Counted from the first letter of the stretch, positions 1-5,750 are shown. The stretch: 7,371 bases of DNA from an uncultured Blautia sp. (GCA_934426285.1 CAKRYE010000082.1:1-7371), one strand, 5' to 3'. Notes: generated by a model from the sequence alone, not told the origin. Numbers and translations are program-made.

Positions 1-1259
1 GCTTTATCAAAAACGAAGACTCCGGCATCATTGTTCTGGGATTTCTGAATGTGGACGATGTGGTGGAATCAGAGATCAGACACCAGAAGCTTCTCAAAGA
101 AGCTCTTGACACTGCCGAACGGGCCAATGCAGAGAAAACCAATTTCCTTTCCCGTATGTCACACGATATGCGTACACCTCTGAATGGGATCATTGGTCTG
201 CTGGAAATTGATAAAAAGCACGAAAATGATATCGGATTTCTGAAAAATAATCGTGAAAAAGCCTTTGTTTCAGCCAGTCATCTGCTCTCTCTCATCAATG
301 ATGTGCTGGATATGTCCAAGATTGAGGAGGGTGGACTTGTACTTAACCATGAACCTTTTGATCTGATCAGATATGAAAAAGAGACACAGATGCTGATCGA
401 TATGCAGGCACAGAAAAACGGCATTGATTTCACCGTTCATATCGCACCGGAGATATACGAACATCCCTTTGTATATGGAAGCCCTCTGCACCTCCGTCGC
501 GCCATGATGAATATTTACAGTAACTGTATCAAATACAACAGAGAGAATGGATCGATCCATACAGAAATCAATGTTCTCCCTTCCCAAGATCATAAGCTGG
601 TCTGCAGATGGACGATCTCTGATACGGGAATCGGCATCAGCAGAGAATATCTGGAGAAGATCTTTGAACCCTTTACTCAGGAGAACGTGGATGCCCGAAG
701 TGTATATCATGGCACCGGACTGGGTATGAGCATTGCCAAAGCATTATTTGAGCAGATGGGTGGTGCCATTGAGATTTCCAGTACTCCTGGTATCGGAAGT
801 ACTTTTGTGATCACTCTGCCATTTGAAAAGGCAGAAGAAAGGGATATCTCTTCTGAGACAGAATCTGAACGAAACTCCATCCAGGGCATAAAGATCCTGC
901 TGGCAGAGGATAATGAATTAAACAGAGAAGTGGCACAGATACTCCTCGAAGAGGAGGGTGCTGTGGTAACTACAGTATCTAATGGCAGGGAAACTGTGGA
1001 ACTTTTCTCCAGTCACCCTGAGGGAACATTTGATGTGATACTTATGGATATTATGATGCCTCTGATGGACGGATACGAAGCCACACGCCAGATCCGGAAG
1101 CTTGACAGGCCAGATGCTTCATCTATTCCCATCATCGCACTGACCGCCAATGCTTTTGCAGAAGATGTCCGCCATGCACTGGACTGTGGCATGAACGCAC
1201 ATCTGGCAAAACCACTGGATGTGGAAAAAATGATCCATACGATTGCCTTGTATCTGTAA
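1..1259 (+). CDS. Hybrid sensor histidine kinase/response regulator, 5' truncated
   Basis: The reading frame is open from base 3 to the TAA at 1257-1259; the start lies left of the window. The GTG at 51 is an internal valine codon, not a start, because the frame continues upstream with residues resembling the end of a PAS domain (GIIVLGFLNVDD). Counting from codon 51: HisKA H-box SHDMRTPLN with the phosphoacceptor His38; HATPase_c N-box around Asn158, G1 box DTGIGIS at 191-197, F-box FEPF at 205-208 and G2 box GTGLGMS at 221-227. A linker leads to a receiver domain from about 280 to 402 with acidic pocket E286/D287, phospho-Asp333 (LMD), Thr365 and Lys387. All phosphorelay residues are present, so His-to-Asp transfer within the protein is expected. 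There is no DNA-binding output domain, and no partner regulator is visible. Ligand and output are unknown. Convergent with the next gene. Confidence 0.93.
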   Translation, partial: FIKNEDSGIIVLGFLNVDDVVESEIRHQKLLKEALDTAERANAEKTNFLSRMSHDMRTPLNGIIGLLEIDKKHENDIGFLKNNREKAFVSASHLLSLINDVLDMSKIEEGGLVLNHEPFDLIRYEKETQMLIDMQAQKNGIDFTVHIAPEIYEHPFVYGSPLHLRRAMMNIYSNCIKYNRENGSIHTEINVLPSQDHKLVCRWTISDTGIGISREYLEKIFEPFTQENVDARSVYHGTGLGMSIAKALFEQMGGAIEISSTPGIGSTFVITLPFEKAEERDISSETESERNSIQGIKILLAEDNELNREVAQILLEEEGAVVTTVSNGRETVELFSSHPEGTFDVILMDIMMPLMDGYEATRQIRKLDRPDASSIPIIALTANAFAEDVRHALDCGMNAHLAKPLDVEKMIHTIALYL

Positions 1260-1283
1260 TAAAAGCTCAACGTAACGAGCACG

Positions 1284-1317
1284 AAGGGGGTGTCTGGAAA
1301 TTCCAGACACCCCCTTT
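1284..1317. terminator. Bidirectional intrinsic terminator between convergent genes
   Basis: A near-perfect palindrome: arm GGGGGTGTCTGG at 1286-1297, loop AAATT, arm CCAGACACCCCC at 1303-1314, extended by two A-T pairs on the outside. It lies 26 bp after the kinase stop and just before the stop of the minus-strand gene. The T tract is short (TTT on plus, TT on minus), so termination strength rests on the GC-rich stem. Confidence 0.8.
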
Positions 1318-1321
1318 AGGA

Positions 1322-2335
1322 TTATGAAACCCAGCCGGTAGCTTTTACAATATAATCATAGATTTTGCGGTAAGTAGCCGTATTATAATGCTGTCCATCG
1401 GCAGCATAATAGCCAACTTTCTGTAAATGACTAAAGCAGTCCAGATAATTATCCGGGAAATTATTTCTCAGTGCATCATTAAAAGGACGGATCGTAGCAT
1501 TACTTACGTTGTAAGCACCGACACCGATCACCGGATTGATGGACATAAGGTAAATATTAGCCCTTGGGTGGCTGGCAATAAAGGAACGATAGTATGCCAG
1601 ATAGTTTGCCTGCTGATACAGATAATCGTTCAGTCCGAAGCCGAATACAACCGTTGATTCCGGGTAAGAAGCCAGATAGGATTCCAACATTGGTCCGGCA
1701 GTGGATCTGAGCCAGTTGTATCCCATGGATACTTTTCCGATATAAATAGCATTTCCGATTCTGCAGTCACGCATAGAAGCTACACGACAGTCACCCAGGA
1801 TGATCAGGCGGGATTTCGAAGTCTGTTTTACCTTGGTGACAGAACCGTCAGCAGATACGTAGCGGCTTCCAATCCATTTCTTTTTACTCATAGCTCCGGT
1901 TTTCTTTCCGAAATAGTAACGTTTTCCATTGATCATCTGCCAGCCGTGTAATAACTGTCCACTGGTTTTGGAAAGGTAATAGGTTTTGCCTTTAACCTTC
2001 TGTAAGCCAGTGAGAAGCTGACCTTCTTTTCCCTTCACTTCGGAAAGATAATATCTTTCGCCTTTGTAGTCTTTCCAGCCTGTTTCTACATAGCCATGGG
2101 CGTCAAAGCTGTAGCATTTGCCTTTTACTTTTAACCAGCGGGATTTTGGATGGCGGCCGTCAGTATAGACATATTTGCGTCCTTCGGTATCTCTTTTCCA
2201 GGTTCCTTCTTTTGCCTGTTTTACAGAGGTCAGCAGATTGGTGGCAGCAGATACTGTCACACTGGCAGACATGATAAAAAGGCACAGGAGTAAAAGTGCG
2301 AACAGACCTTTTTTTCTGAATTTTTTCTTTTTCAT
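1322..2335 (-). CDS. Secreted SGNH-hydrolase-like protein with cell-wall-binding repeats
   Basis: 337 residues from the ATG at 2335, chosen because AAAAGGAGG (2352-2344) lies 8 nt upstream; an in-frame GTG at 2368 has no such site. Residues 1-31 are a signal peptide: lysine-rich start, hydrophobic core LFALLLLCLFIM, and a likely cut after VSAA. Residues about 45-168 contain five to six imperfect aromatic/glycine repeats (for example GWQMINGKRYYF, GLQKVKGKTYYL) like the choline/cell-wall-binding repeats of Firmicute surface proteins. From about 175 there is an SGNH-type fold: block I ILGDCRVASM, a KVSMGYNWL stretch, block III GLND (Asn236), and block V DGQH (Asp313, His316). The nucleophile position is Cys183 instead of Ser. 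A role on cell-wall or surface glycans, perhaps deacylation, is inferred. Substrate unknown; it could also be a non-catalytic binding protein. Confidence 0.85.
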   Translation of the reverse strand: MKKKKFRKKGLFALLLLCLFIMSASVTVSAATNLLTSVKQAKEGTWKRDTEGRKYVYTDGRHPKSRWLKVKGKCYSFDAHGYVETGWKDYKGERYYLSEVKGKEGQLLTGLQKVKGKTYYLSKTSGQLLHGWQMINGKRYYFGKKTGAMSKKKWIGSRYVSADGSVTKVKQTSKSRLIILGDCRVASMRDCRIGNAIYIGKVSMGYNWLRSTAGPMLESYLASYPESTVVFGFGLNDYLYQQANYLAYYRSFIASHPRANIYLMSINPVIGVGAYNVSNATIRPFNDALRNNFPDNYLDCFSHLQKVGYYAADGQHYNTATYRKIYDYIVKATGWVS

Positions 2336-2356
2336 TTGTTTGTCCTCCTTTTGATA

Positions 2357-2422
2357 CAAGCAAGTCACCGCCCACTGCTTATTGCTTATTGCTTTTCACA
2401 ATGGAAACGGGGGACTTACTTG
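2357..2422 (-). promoter_or_regulatory. Possible structured 5' leader of the SGNH gene
   Basis: On the minus strand CAAGTAAGTC (2422-2413) can pair with GACTTGCTTG (2366-2357) over ten pairs with one G-U. The stem closes about 4 nt upstream of the AAAAGGAGG ribosome-binding site. Next to the stem, a C run on one side and a GGGCGG on the other could lengthen it. It resembles no riboswitch class I can recognise. Seen by eye only; no folding calculation was done. Confidence 0.3.
2376..2396. repeat. Three tandem 7-bp units (TGCTTAT)
   Basis: TGCTTAT, TGCTTAT and TGCTTTT follow each other directly, in the untranslated leader of the SGNH gene, inside the loop of the putative leader stem. Too short to name an element; could be slippage-prone. 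Confidence 0.6.
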
Positions 2423-2429
2423 ATTCGCT

Positions 2430-2458
2430 TAAATATAAATTTACTTTATCACGAACAA
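2430..2458 (-). promoter_or_regulatory. Weak candidate promoter for the SGNH gene
   Basis: On the minus strand TTGTTC (2458-2453) is followed by AT-rich DNA containing TATATT (2437-2432, 15-nt spacer) or TATTTA (2435-2430, 17-nt spacer). Neither pairing is good. It is the only promoter-like sequence seen between this gene and the terminator of the next. Confidence 0.25.
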
Positions 2459-2494
2459 AAGGTCACAGCAACCCAAATTTAAAAGAAACAATAG

Positions 2495-2530
2495 AAAAAG
2501 CCACAGGCTGGGTGGACTCCAGTCTGTGGC
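2495..2530 (-). terminator. Intrinsic terminator after the Rpn gene; dispersed repeat copy 1
   Basis: Read on the minus strand: arm GCCACAGACTGG (2530-2519), 7-nt loop, arm CCAGCCTGTGGC (2511-2500), then TTTTT (2499-2495). The stem is 12 bp with one G-U pair. It begins 19 bp past the Rpn stop codon. Arms and loop closely match three other places in this window (3633, 5759, 6717), so it is both a terminator and a member of a dispersed repeat. Confidence 0.85.
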
Positions 2531-2549
2531 CTTAATAACATTAATAATA

Positions 2550-2807
2550 CTACGCAGTCCAACATTCATCCACGCAATTCTGCGCTTCTTTCTCATTCAT
2601 GGAATAATCCTCTGCAATAATCTTTACCACTTCATTACGCGAAATCCGCATTTTTCTGAACCTTCCAATGCAAATTGATATATCCTGTTTTAATCTTTGC
2701 TCTGTAGCTGTTTTCGTAGCTGCCTCTGCTGCTGCCTCTGCTGCTGCCTGTGCTGCTGCCTGTATGTCCGGCTCAAATAAGCGCCGTAGAGCTTCGCATT
2801 TACACAT
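2550..2807 (-). CDS. Candidate intragenic RpnS-like antitoxin (in-frame internal start)
   Basis: An 85-residue protein, beginning MCKCEALRRL, is predicted from an in-frame ATG at 2807 inside the Rpn gene. AGGAGG (2821-2816) lies 8 nt upstream of this ATG, a better initiation site than any for the full-length protein. The product contains the QAAA/EAAA four-residue repeats (residues about 16-31) and the helical tail ending in ECWTA. In described Rpn systems a small variable C-terminal protein (RpnS), translated separately from the same gene, binds and blocks the toxic nuclease; its dimer-forming helix carries four-residue repeats whose number varies between strains. The match in position, frame and repeat size is close. 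Caution: the AGGAGG comes from consecutive Glu codons, so it could be coincidental. Translation is not proven. Confidence 0.55.
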   Translation of the reverse strand: MCKCEALRRLFEPDIQAAAQAAAEAAAEAATKTATEQRLKQDISICIGRFRKMRISRNEVVKIIAEDYSMNEKEAQNCVDECWTA

Positions 2808-3482
2808 AGCTTTCTCCTCCTCAAACATGTTCCAGTTTGCGTTTACAATAGCATTCATGATATCTGAATACAGAACTTCATCCTGATATTCCTCATAATG
2901 CTCTGCCAGGTTTCTGATCTCTTCCGGATCTGTTATATTACTTCGCAGGCTTTGAAGCCAATAATTTTTCTCTTTTGTAAGTTCATGGGTAATAATCAAC
3001 TGCATGGGAAAAGGATCTCCTAGTAAATCATAGATTCCCTCTTCTCTCTTCACAGCATAAATCCCCCTGTCTTCTGCAACTGACTGTAACATTTTCGCAG
3101 GATAATGATTGCATATAAACGTAATAGTCACCTCCCGAGGAGCAATTTCCCCGGTGCTTCCGGTATCTGCTATATACTTACATGCATATGCATAAACCTT
3201 GTAAAAATCATCCTCGCTTATGTAATCATCCGGAGCTTTATATTCCAAAAAATTATAGGTACGGAAAATCTGTCCAATATTTTTGCGAATGACAAAGTCC
3301 CGGTCTTTCTTAATCAATAAGTCTACACGCATAGGGCGGGAACCCAGCAGATATTCCGGCCAGACCTCCAGTTTGCTCCATACCTCATTCAGTTCCACAT
3401 TCACTGCAGCCCGGAAACTGGCATGCCAGTCAATTACAGTATTTATCTTTTGTAGGGATATTGTTGTACCTCCTACTTCCAG
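2550..3482 (-). CDS. Rpn-family PD-(D/E)XK nuclease (RpnL-like), non-ATG start
   Basis: About 310 residues if begun at CTG 3482. The family is Rpn (recombination-promoting nuclease): DNA endonucleases that in E. coli are toxic unless inhibited by a separately translated C-terminal protein. Nuclease core: SRPMRVDLLIKK with Asp54, then FLEYKAPDD with Glu80 and Lys82, giving the D...ExK motif; then the conserved DDFYKVYAYACKY segment. The C-terminal quarter holds an alanine-rich four-residue repeat and a helical tail. The first canonical start is GTG 3404, but it has no Shine-Dalgarno and would remove a family-like segment (DWHASFRAAV). Upstream are two AGGAGG sites, each 7 nt before a non-ATG codon: CTG 3482 and ATA 3461. 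I annotate CTG as the most usable. Alternatives are GTG 3404 (284 aa) or a gene silenced at its start. The frame is otherwise intact. Confidence 0.75.
   Translation of the reverse strand: MEVGGTTISLQKINTVIDWHASFRAAVNVELNEVWSKLEVWPEYLLGSRPMRVDLLIKKDRDFVIRKNIGQIFRTYNFLEYKAPDDYISEDDFYKVYAYACKYIADTGSTGEIAPREVTITFICNHYPAKMLQSVAEDRGIYAVKREEGIYDLLGDPFPMQLIITHELTKEKNYWLQSLRSNITDPEEIRNLAEHYEEYQDEVLYSDIMNAIVNANWNMFEEEKAMCKCEALRRLFEPDIQAAAQAAAEAAAEAATKTATEQRLKQDISICIGRFRKMRISRNEVVKIIAEDYSMNEKEAQNCVDECWTA
2716..2763 (-). repeat. 12-bp tandem repeat, four units, in the Rpn gene
   Basis: Plus-strand unit GCTGCTGCCTCT or GCTGCTGCCTGT: three close copies at 2728-2739, 2740-2751 and 2752-2763, and a diverged unit at 2716-2727. 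Minus-strand translation is QAAA-QAAA-EAAA-EAAT. The unit is a multiple of three, so gain or loss of copies keeps the frame and changes helix length by about one turn per unit. Confidence 0.9.
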
Positions 3483-3495
3483 TATAGCACCTCCT
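3469..3495 (-). promoter_or_regulatory. Two tandem AGGAGG ribosome-binding sites before the Rpn gene
   Basis: AGGAGGT occurs at 3495-3489 and again at 3474-3468 on the minus strand, 21 nt apart. Each AGGAGG is followed by a 7-nt spacer and then a non-ATG codon: CTG at 3482 and ATA at 3461, in the same frame. These sites decide the start of the full-length protein, yet neither has a standard start codon. A TATAAAT at 3509-3503 could be a -10 element; no matching -35 was seen. Confidence 0.6.
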
Positions 3496-3632
3496 GTTCT
3501 AAATTTATACTACTTTTGGAAAAAACTTCGGCCGAACGGCCAGAAAATAAGATGCAGTATCAGAATGAACTGCTGTAATTCCATAATAACGCAGAAAAAG
3601 CCGGAGAACAAATTAAATTTTTATAAAAAAGG

Positions 3633-3669
3633 AAAAAGCCACAGAGCTGGGTGGCTTCCAGTCTGTGGT
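3633..3669 (-). terminator. Intrinsic terminator after fucO; dispersed repeat copy 2
   Basis: Minus strand: ACCACAGACTGG, 7-nt loop, CCAGCTCTGTGGC, then TTTTT. Compared with copy 1, the left plus-strand arm has one extra base (ACAGAGCTGG rather than ACAGGCTGG), which replaces a G-U pair by A-U plus a bulged G. The fold therefore survives although the sequence has drifted. It begins 45 bp past the fucO stop. The remaining 3483-3632 stretch shows no gene; it holds only a small GGCC-GTTC-GGCC hairpin. Confidence 0.8.
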
Positions 3670-3713
3670 CTTAATCGCTGCTTTTTGCTTTTTTATTTTG
3701 CAAAAGTGATTCA

Positions 3714-4859
3714 TTACATAATCTTGCGGAACAGATCTTTCAGATCTTCTACGCTTGCATCTTTTGGATTTCCTGGTGCGCATGCATCTGCGTGTGCGGA
3801 TTCTGCCAGGAACTGAAGATCTTCTTCTTTGATTGCTTCCAGTTTAGTCGGGATTCCTACATCAACAGAAAGCTTCTTAACAGCCTCGATTGCTGCTTTT
3901 CTGTACTCATCCTGAGACATTTCATCTACACCTTTGACACCCATTGCTCTGGCAATCTCACGATATTTCTCACCTGTGCATTCCTGGTTGTATTCCATAA
4001 CGATCGGAAGCATCATTGCGCAGGCAACACCGTGTGGTGTGTCATAAACAGCACCAAGTGTATGAGCCATGGAGTGAGCGATTCCAAGACCTACGTTAGA
4101 GAATCCCATACCTGCAATGTACTGGCCAAGAGCCATTCCTTCACGGCCTTCTTTTGTGTTTTCAACAGCACCGCGGAGAGATTTGGAGATCAGTTCAATT
4201 GCCTTTAAATGGAACATATCTGTCATTTCCCATGCAGCTTTTGTTGTATATCCTTCGATTGCATGAGTCAGGGCATCCATACCTGTGGAAGCTGTCAGTC
4301 CTTTTGGCATAGAGGACATCATTTCAGGATCAATGATTGCAATGATCGGCATATCATGTGGGTCAACACATACAAATTTACGTTTTCTTTCTACATCAGT
4401 GATAACGTAGTTGATCGTTACCTCTGCTGCTGTACCTGCTGTTGTAGGAACTGCAATGATCGGTACGCAAGGTTTCTTGGTAGGAGCTGTTCCTTCCAGG
4501 CTTCTTACATCTTCGAATTCAGGGTTTGCAATGATGATACCAATTGCTTTGGAAGTGTCCATGGAAGAACCACCGCCGATTGCGATCAGATAATCTGCAC
4601 CTGAATCCTTGAATGCCTGAACACCGTGCTGTACGTTCTCAATTGTTGGGTTCGGTTTGATATCTGAATACAGTTCATATGCAAGTCCGTTTTTCTCAAG
4701 AATATCTGTAACTTTGCTTGTTACATGGAATTTTACAAGGTCAGGGTCAGAGCAAACGAAAGCTTTCTTAAAGCCATGTGCTTTTGCTTCGTTTGCGATT
4801 TCCTCGATTGCTCCTGCTCCGTGATAAGATGTCTGATTTAAGTTAATTCTGTTTGCCAT
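3714..4859 (-). CDS. fucO: Lactaldehyde reductase / propanediol oxidoreductase, iron-dependent
   Basis: A group III iron-containing alcohol dehydrogenase of 381 residues. It aligns by eye along its whole length with E. coli FucO (MANR start, IAIGGGS, the segment PTTAGTAAEVTINYVITD, and a TGEKYR motif). The likely reaction is reversible NAD(H)-dependent conversion of L-lactaldehyde and (S)-1,2-propanediol in the cytosol, the redox-balancing end of fucose or rhamnose fermentation. NAD-binding loop GGGS is at 95-98. Iron ligands are Asp195, His199, His262 and His276, matching E. coli Asp196, His200, His263 and His277 after a one-residue offset. The start at 4859 (MANR) is preferred because FucO proteins begin this way; an ATG at 4871 would add MEFI but has AAAGGA directly abutting it. 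It is transcribed alone, after a structured leader with a Rex-like operator, and ends in repeat copy 2. Other short alcohol or diol substrates are possible. Confidence 0.9.
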   Translation of the reverse strand: MANRINLNQTSYHGAGAIEEIANEAKAHGFKKAFVCSDPDLVKFHVTSKVTDILEKNGLAYELYSDIKPNPTIENVQHGVQAFKDSGADYLIAIGGGSSMDTSKAIGIIIANPEFEDVRSLEGTAPTKKPCVPIIAVPTTAGTAAEVTINYVITDVERKRKFVCVDPHDMPIIAIIDPEMMSSMPKGLTASTGMDALTHAIEGYTTKAAWEMTDMFHLKAIELISKSLRGAVENTKEGREGMALGQYIAGMGFSNVGLGIAHSMAHTLGAVYDTPHGVACAMMLPIVMEYNQECTGEKYREIARAMGVKGVDEMSQDEYRKAAIEAVKKLSVDVGIPTKLEAIKEEDLQFLAESAHADACAPGNPKDASVEDLKDLFRKIM

Positions 4860-4894
4860 AATGAATTCCATTCCTTTCAGTATTTTACATTGTC

Positions 4895-4917
4895 AAGCGG
4901 ATATTCGCAATCCGCTT
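4895..4917 (-). promoter_or_regulatory. Hairpin in the fucO leader, near the ribosome-binding site
   Basis: A perfect 8-bp stem AAGCGGAT/ATCCGCTT with a 7-nt loop, ending about 35 nt before the fucO start. No T tract follows it on the minus strand, so it is not a standard terminator. A role in mRNA stability or translation control is possible. Confidence 0.45.
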
Positions 4918-4930
4918 CGCTACTTGCTCA

Positions 4931-4962
4931 TAACCGAAATTGCTCCGCAGTTTATTCGGTTA
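4931..4962 (-). promoter_or_regulatory. Second hairpin in the fucO leader
   Basis: Perfect 8-bp arms TAACCGAA and TTCGGTTA, separated by 16 nt, 13 bp upstream of the first leader hairpin in minus-strand reading. Long-loop stems like this can also be protein-binding dyads in DNA. Function unknown. Confidence 0.4.
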
Positions 4963-4998
4963 AAATTCTTTACAGATAAGTTTCCGCAACGCTCATCT

Positions 4999-5016
4999 TT
5001 GTTATTATTCTAACAA
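4999..5016. promoter_or_regulatory. Rex-like operator upstream of fucO
   Basis: Minus strand TTGTTAGAATAATAACAA: a perfect TTGTTA-N6-TAACAA inverted repeat. It agrees with the clostridial Rex consensus TTGTTAA-N4-TTAACAA except for one base in each half-site. Rex is an NADH/NAD+-sensing repressor of fermentation genes, and the downstream gene is an NADH-linked alcohol dehydrogenase. The site overlaps possible -10 hexamers (TAGAAT at 5012-5007), consistent with repression by promoter occlusion. No convincing -35 was found. Confidence 0.6.
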
Positions 5017-5025
5017 TGTAAATAG

Positions 5026-5064
5026 AAAAAAGAAAGTTACACTTTCGCTCAAATGTAACTTTCT
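5026..5064 (-). terminator. Intrinsic terminator of the tetR gene
   Basis: Minus strand: AGAAAGTTACA (5064-5054), 12-nt loop, TGTAACTTTCT (5041-5031), with six T residues at 5031-5026. The 11-bp stem is AT-rich. It lies 62 bp after the tetR stop. The same DNA includes a perfect 6-3-6 dyad GAAAGT-TAC-ACTTTC at 5032-5046, which could alternatively be an operator for the TetR protein upstream of fucO. Confidence 0.65.
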
Positions 5065-5126
5065 CACTAACTTTGTGCAATAGATACGAAAATAATCAGA
5101 TAAAATTGTGCACTAATCTGTTATGT

Positions 5127-5705
5127 TTATGACAATATCTCCAGTTCTTCAAACAACTGAGAGAGTTTTCCAGGCATTCCATCAACTAAAATTTTCGCCA
5201 GTCCCTCAGGTGTACATTTCAGTTCTCCCTGCACCCATTTTACAGTCATATAAATAGAACTCTGGCAGTACATTTCCAGAATGCAATGTATGGTCTCATT
5301 CGGAATTTTTCCTGTTTTCTCACGGATCAGATTTTCATAGAAAGCCAGGATCAGTTCAAAATCATGCTGGCGCAGACTGTTCTGGCTGTCATATTTAAAG
5401 GCTGCTGCAAAGAAAATGTGCTCTTCCTGAATATAGGTAAACTTCTTTACCAGTGCATCATAAACTGTTTTCCCCATTCCCATATGCTCAAAGGATTTTG
5501 CCAGGAGTTTATCAAAATACCAGTTGATCAGGTCAAATTTATCCATGAAATTTCGGTAAAAAGTCTGCCTGGTAAGACCACAGTTTTCTGTAATCTGTTT
5601 TACCGTAATGTTGTCTACGGTTGTTGTCTTCATACACTCTTTCATCGACTGTGCAAGACGATATTTTGTTTTTTCCCCTTTAACATTTTCTGCTGTCAGT
5701 TCCAT
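5127..5705 (-). CDS. TetR/AcrR-family transcriptional regulator, DhaS-like
   Basis: 192 residues from ATG 5705. This start has AAAGGA 7 nt upstream; the in-frame GTG at 5720 overlaps that ribosome-binding site and is unlikely to be used. The N-terminal helix-turn-helix spans about residues 12-58: ITVKQITENCGLTRQTFYRNF followed by KFDLINWYF, typical of TetR_N. The C-terminal part (about 65-192) is helical, with a YCQSSIYMTVKWV stretch, and resembles the ligand domain of DhaS-type regulators, which in the dihydroxyacetone kinase system act as activators with a co-regulator. The ligand is unknown. It lies upstream of fucO on the same strand but is separated from it by a terminator, and is divergent from thiT. 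Control of fucO is plausible from position, but only inferred. Confidence 0.87.
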   Translation of the reverse strand: MELTAENVKGEKTKYRLAQSMKECMKTTTVDNITVKQITENCGLTRQTFYRNFMDKFDLINWYFDKLLAKSFEHMGMGKTVYDALVKKFTYIQEEHIFFAAAFKYDSQNSLRQHDFELILAFYENLIREKTGKIPNETIHCILEMYCQSSIYMTVKWVQGELKCTPEGLAKILVDGMPGKLSQLFEELEILS

Positions 5706-5736
5706 AGATTTTCCTTTCACAGGTAATTTTACTTTC

Positions 5737-5750
5737 CTGTATTATAACAG
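5737..5750 (-). promoter_or_regulatory. tetR -10 element inside a small dyad
   Basis: Minus strand CTGT-TATAAT-ACAG: a consensus -10 hexamer (5746-5741) framed exactly by an inverted CTGT/ACAG. The -35 position has no consensus hexamer; it falls in the T tract of repeat copy 3. The dyad could be an autoregulatory TetR operator (inference). Confidence 0.45.

Noticed and set aside
3526..3543. Terminator from the GGCC-GTTC-GGCC hairpin on the minus strand
   Set aside because: The stem is only 4-5 bp, and it lies after the strong repeat-copy terminator with no gene in between to end.
3283..3816. Plus-strand open frame of 177 codons
   Set aside because: It crosses the Rpn start, the intergenic repeat copy 2 and the fucO end in antisense; low-complexity translation and no ribosome-binding site.
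3792..4604. Two long plus-strand frames opposite fucO
   Set aside because: Antisense shadows of a highly conserved enzyme gene; Cys/His-rich translations are typical of reverse-complement codon patterns.
4860..4871. fucO start at ATG 4871 (adds MEFI)
   Set aside because: The AAAGGA directly abuts this ATG, leaving no spacer, and FucO proteins begin at the MANR methionine.
4891..4896. TTGACA on the minus strand as a -35 box for fucO
   Set aside because: No -10 hexamer lies 16-18 nt downstream, and it would place transcription start at or past the translation start.
5706..5720. tetR start at GTG 5720
   Set aside because: This GTG overlaps the AAAGGA that serves ATG 5705 and has no ribosome-binding site of its own.
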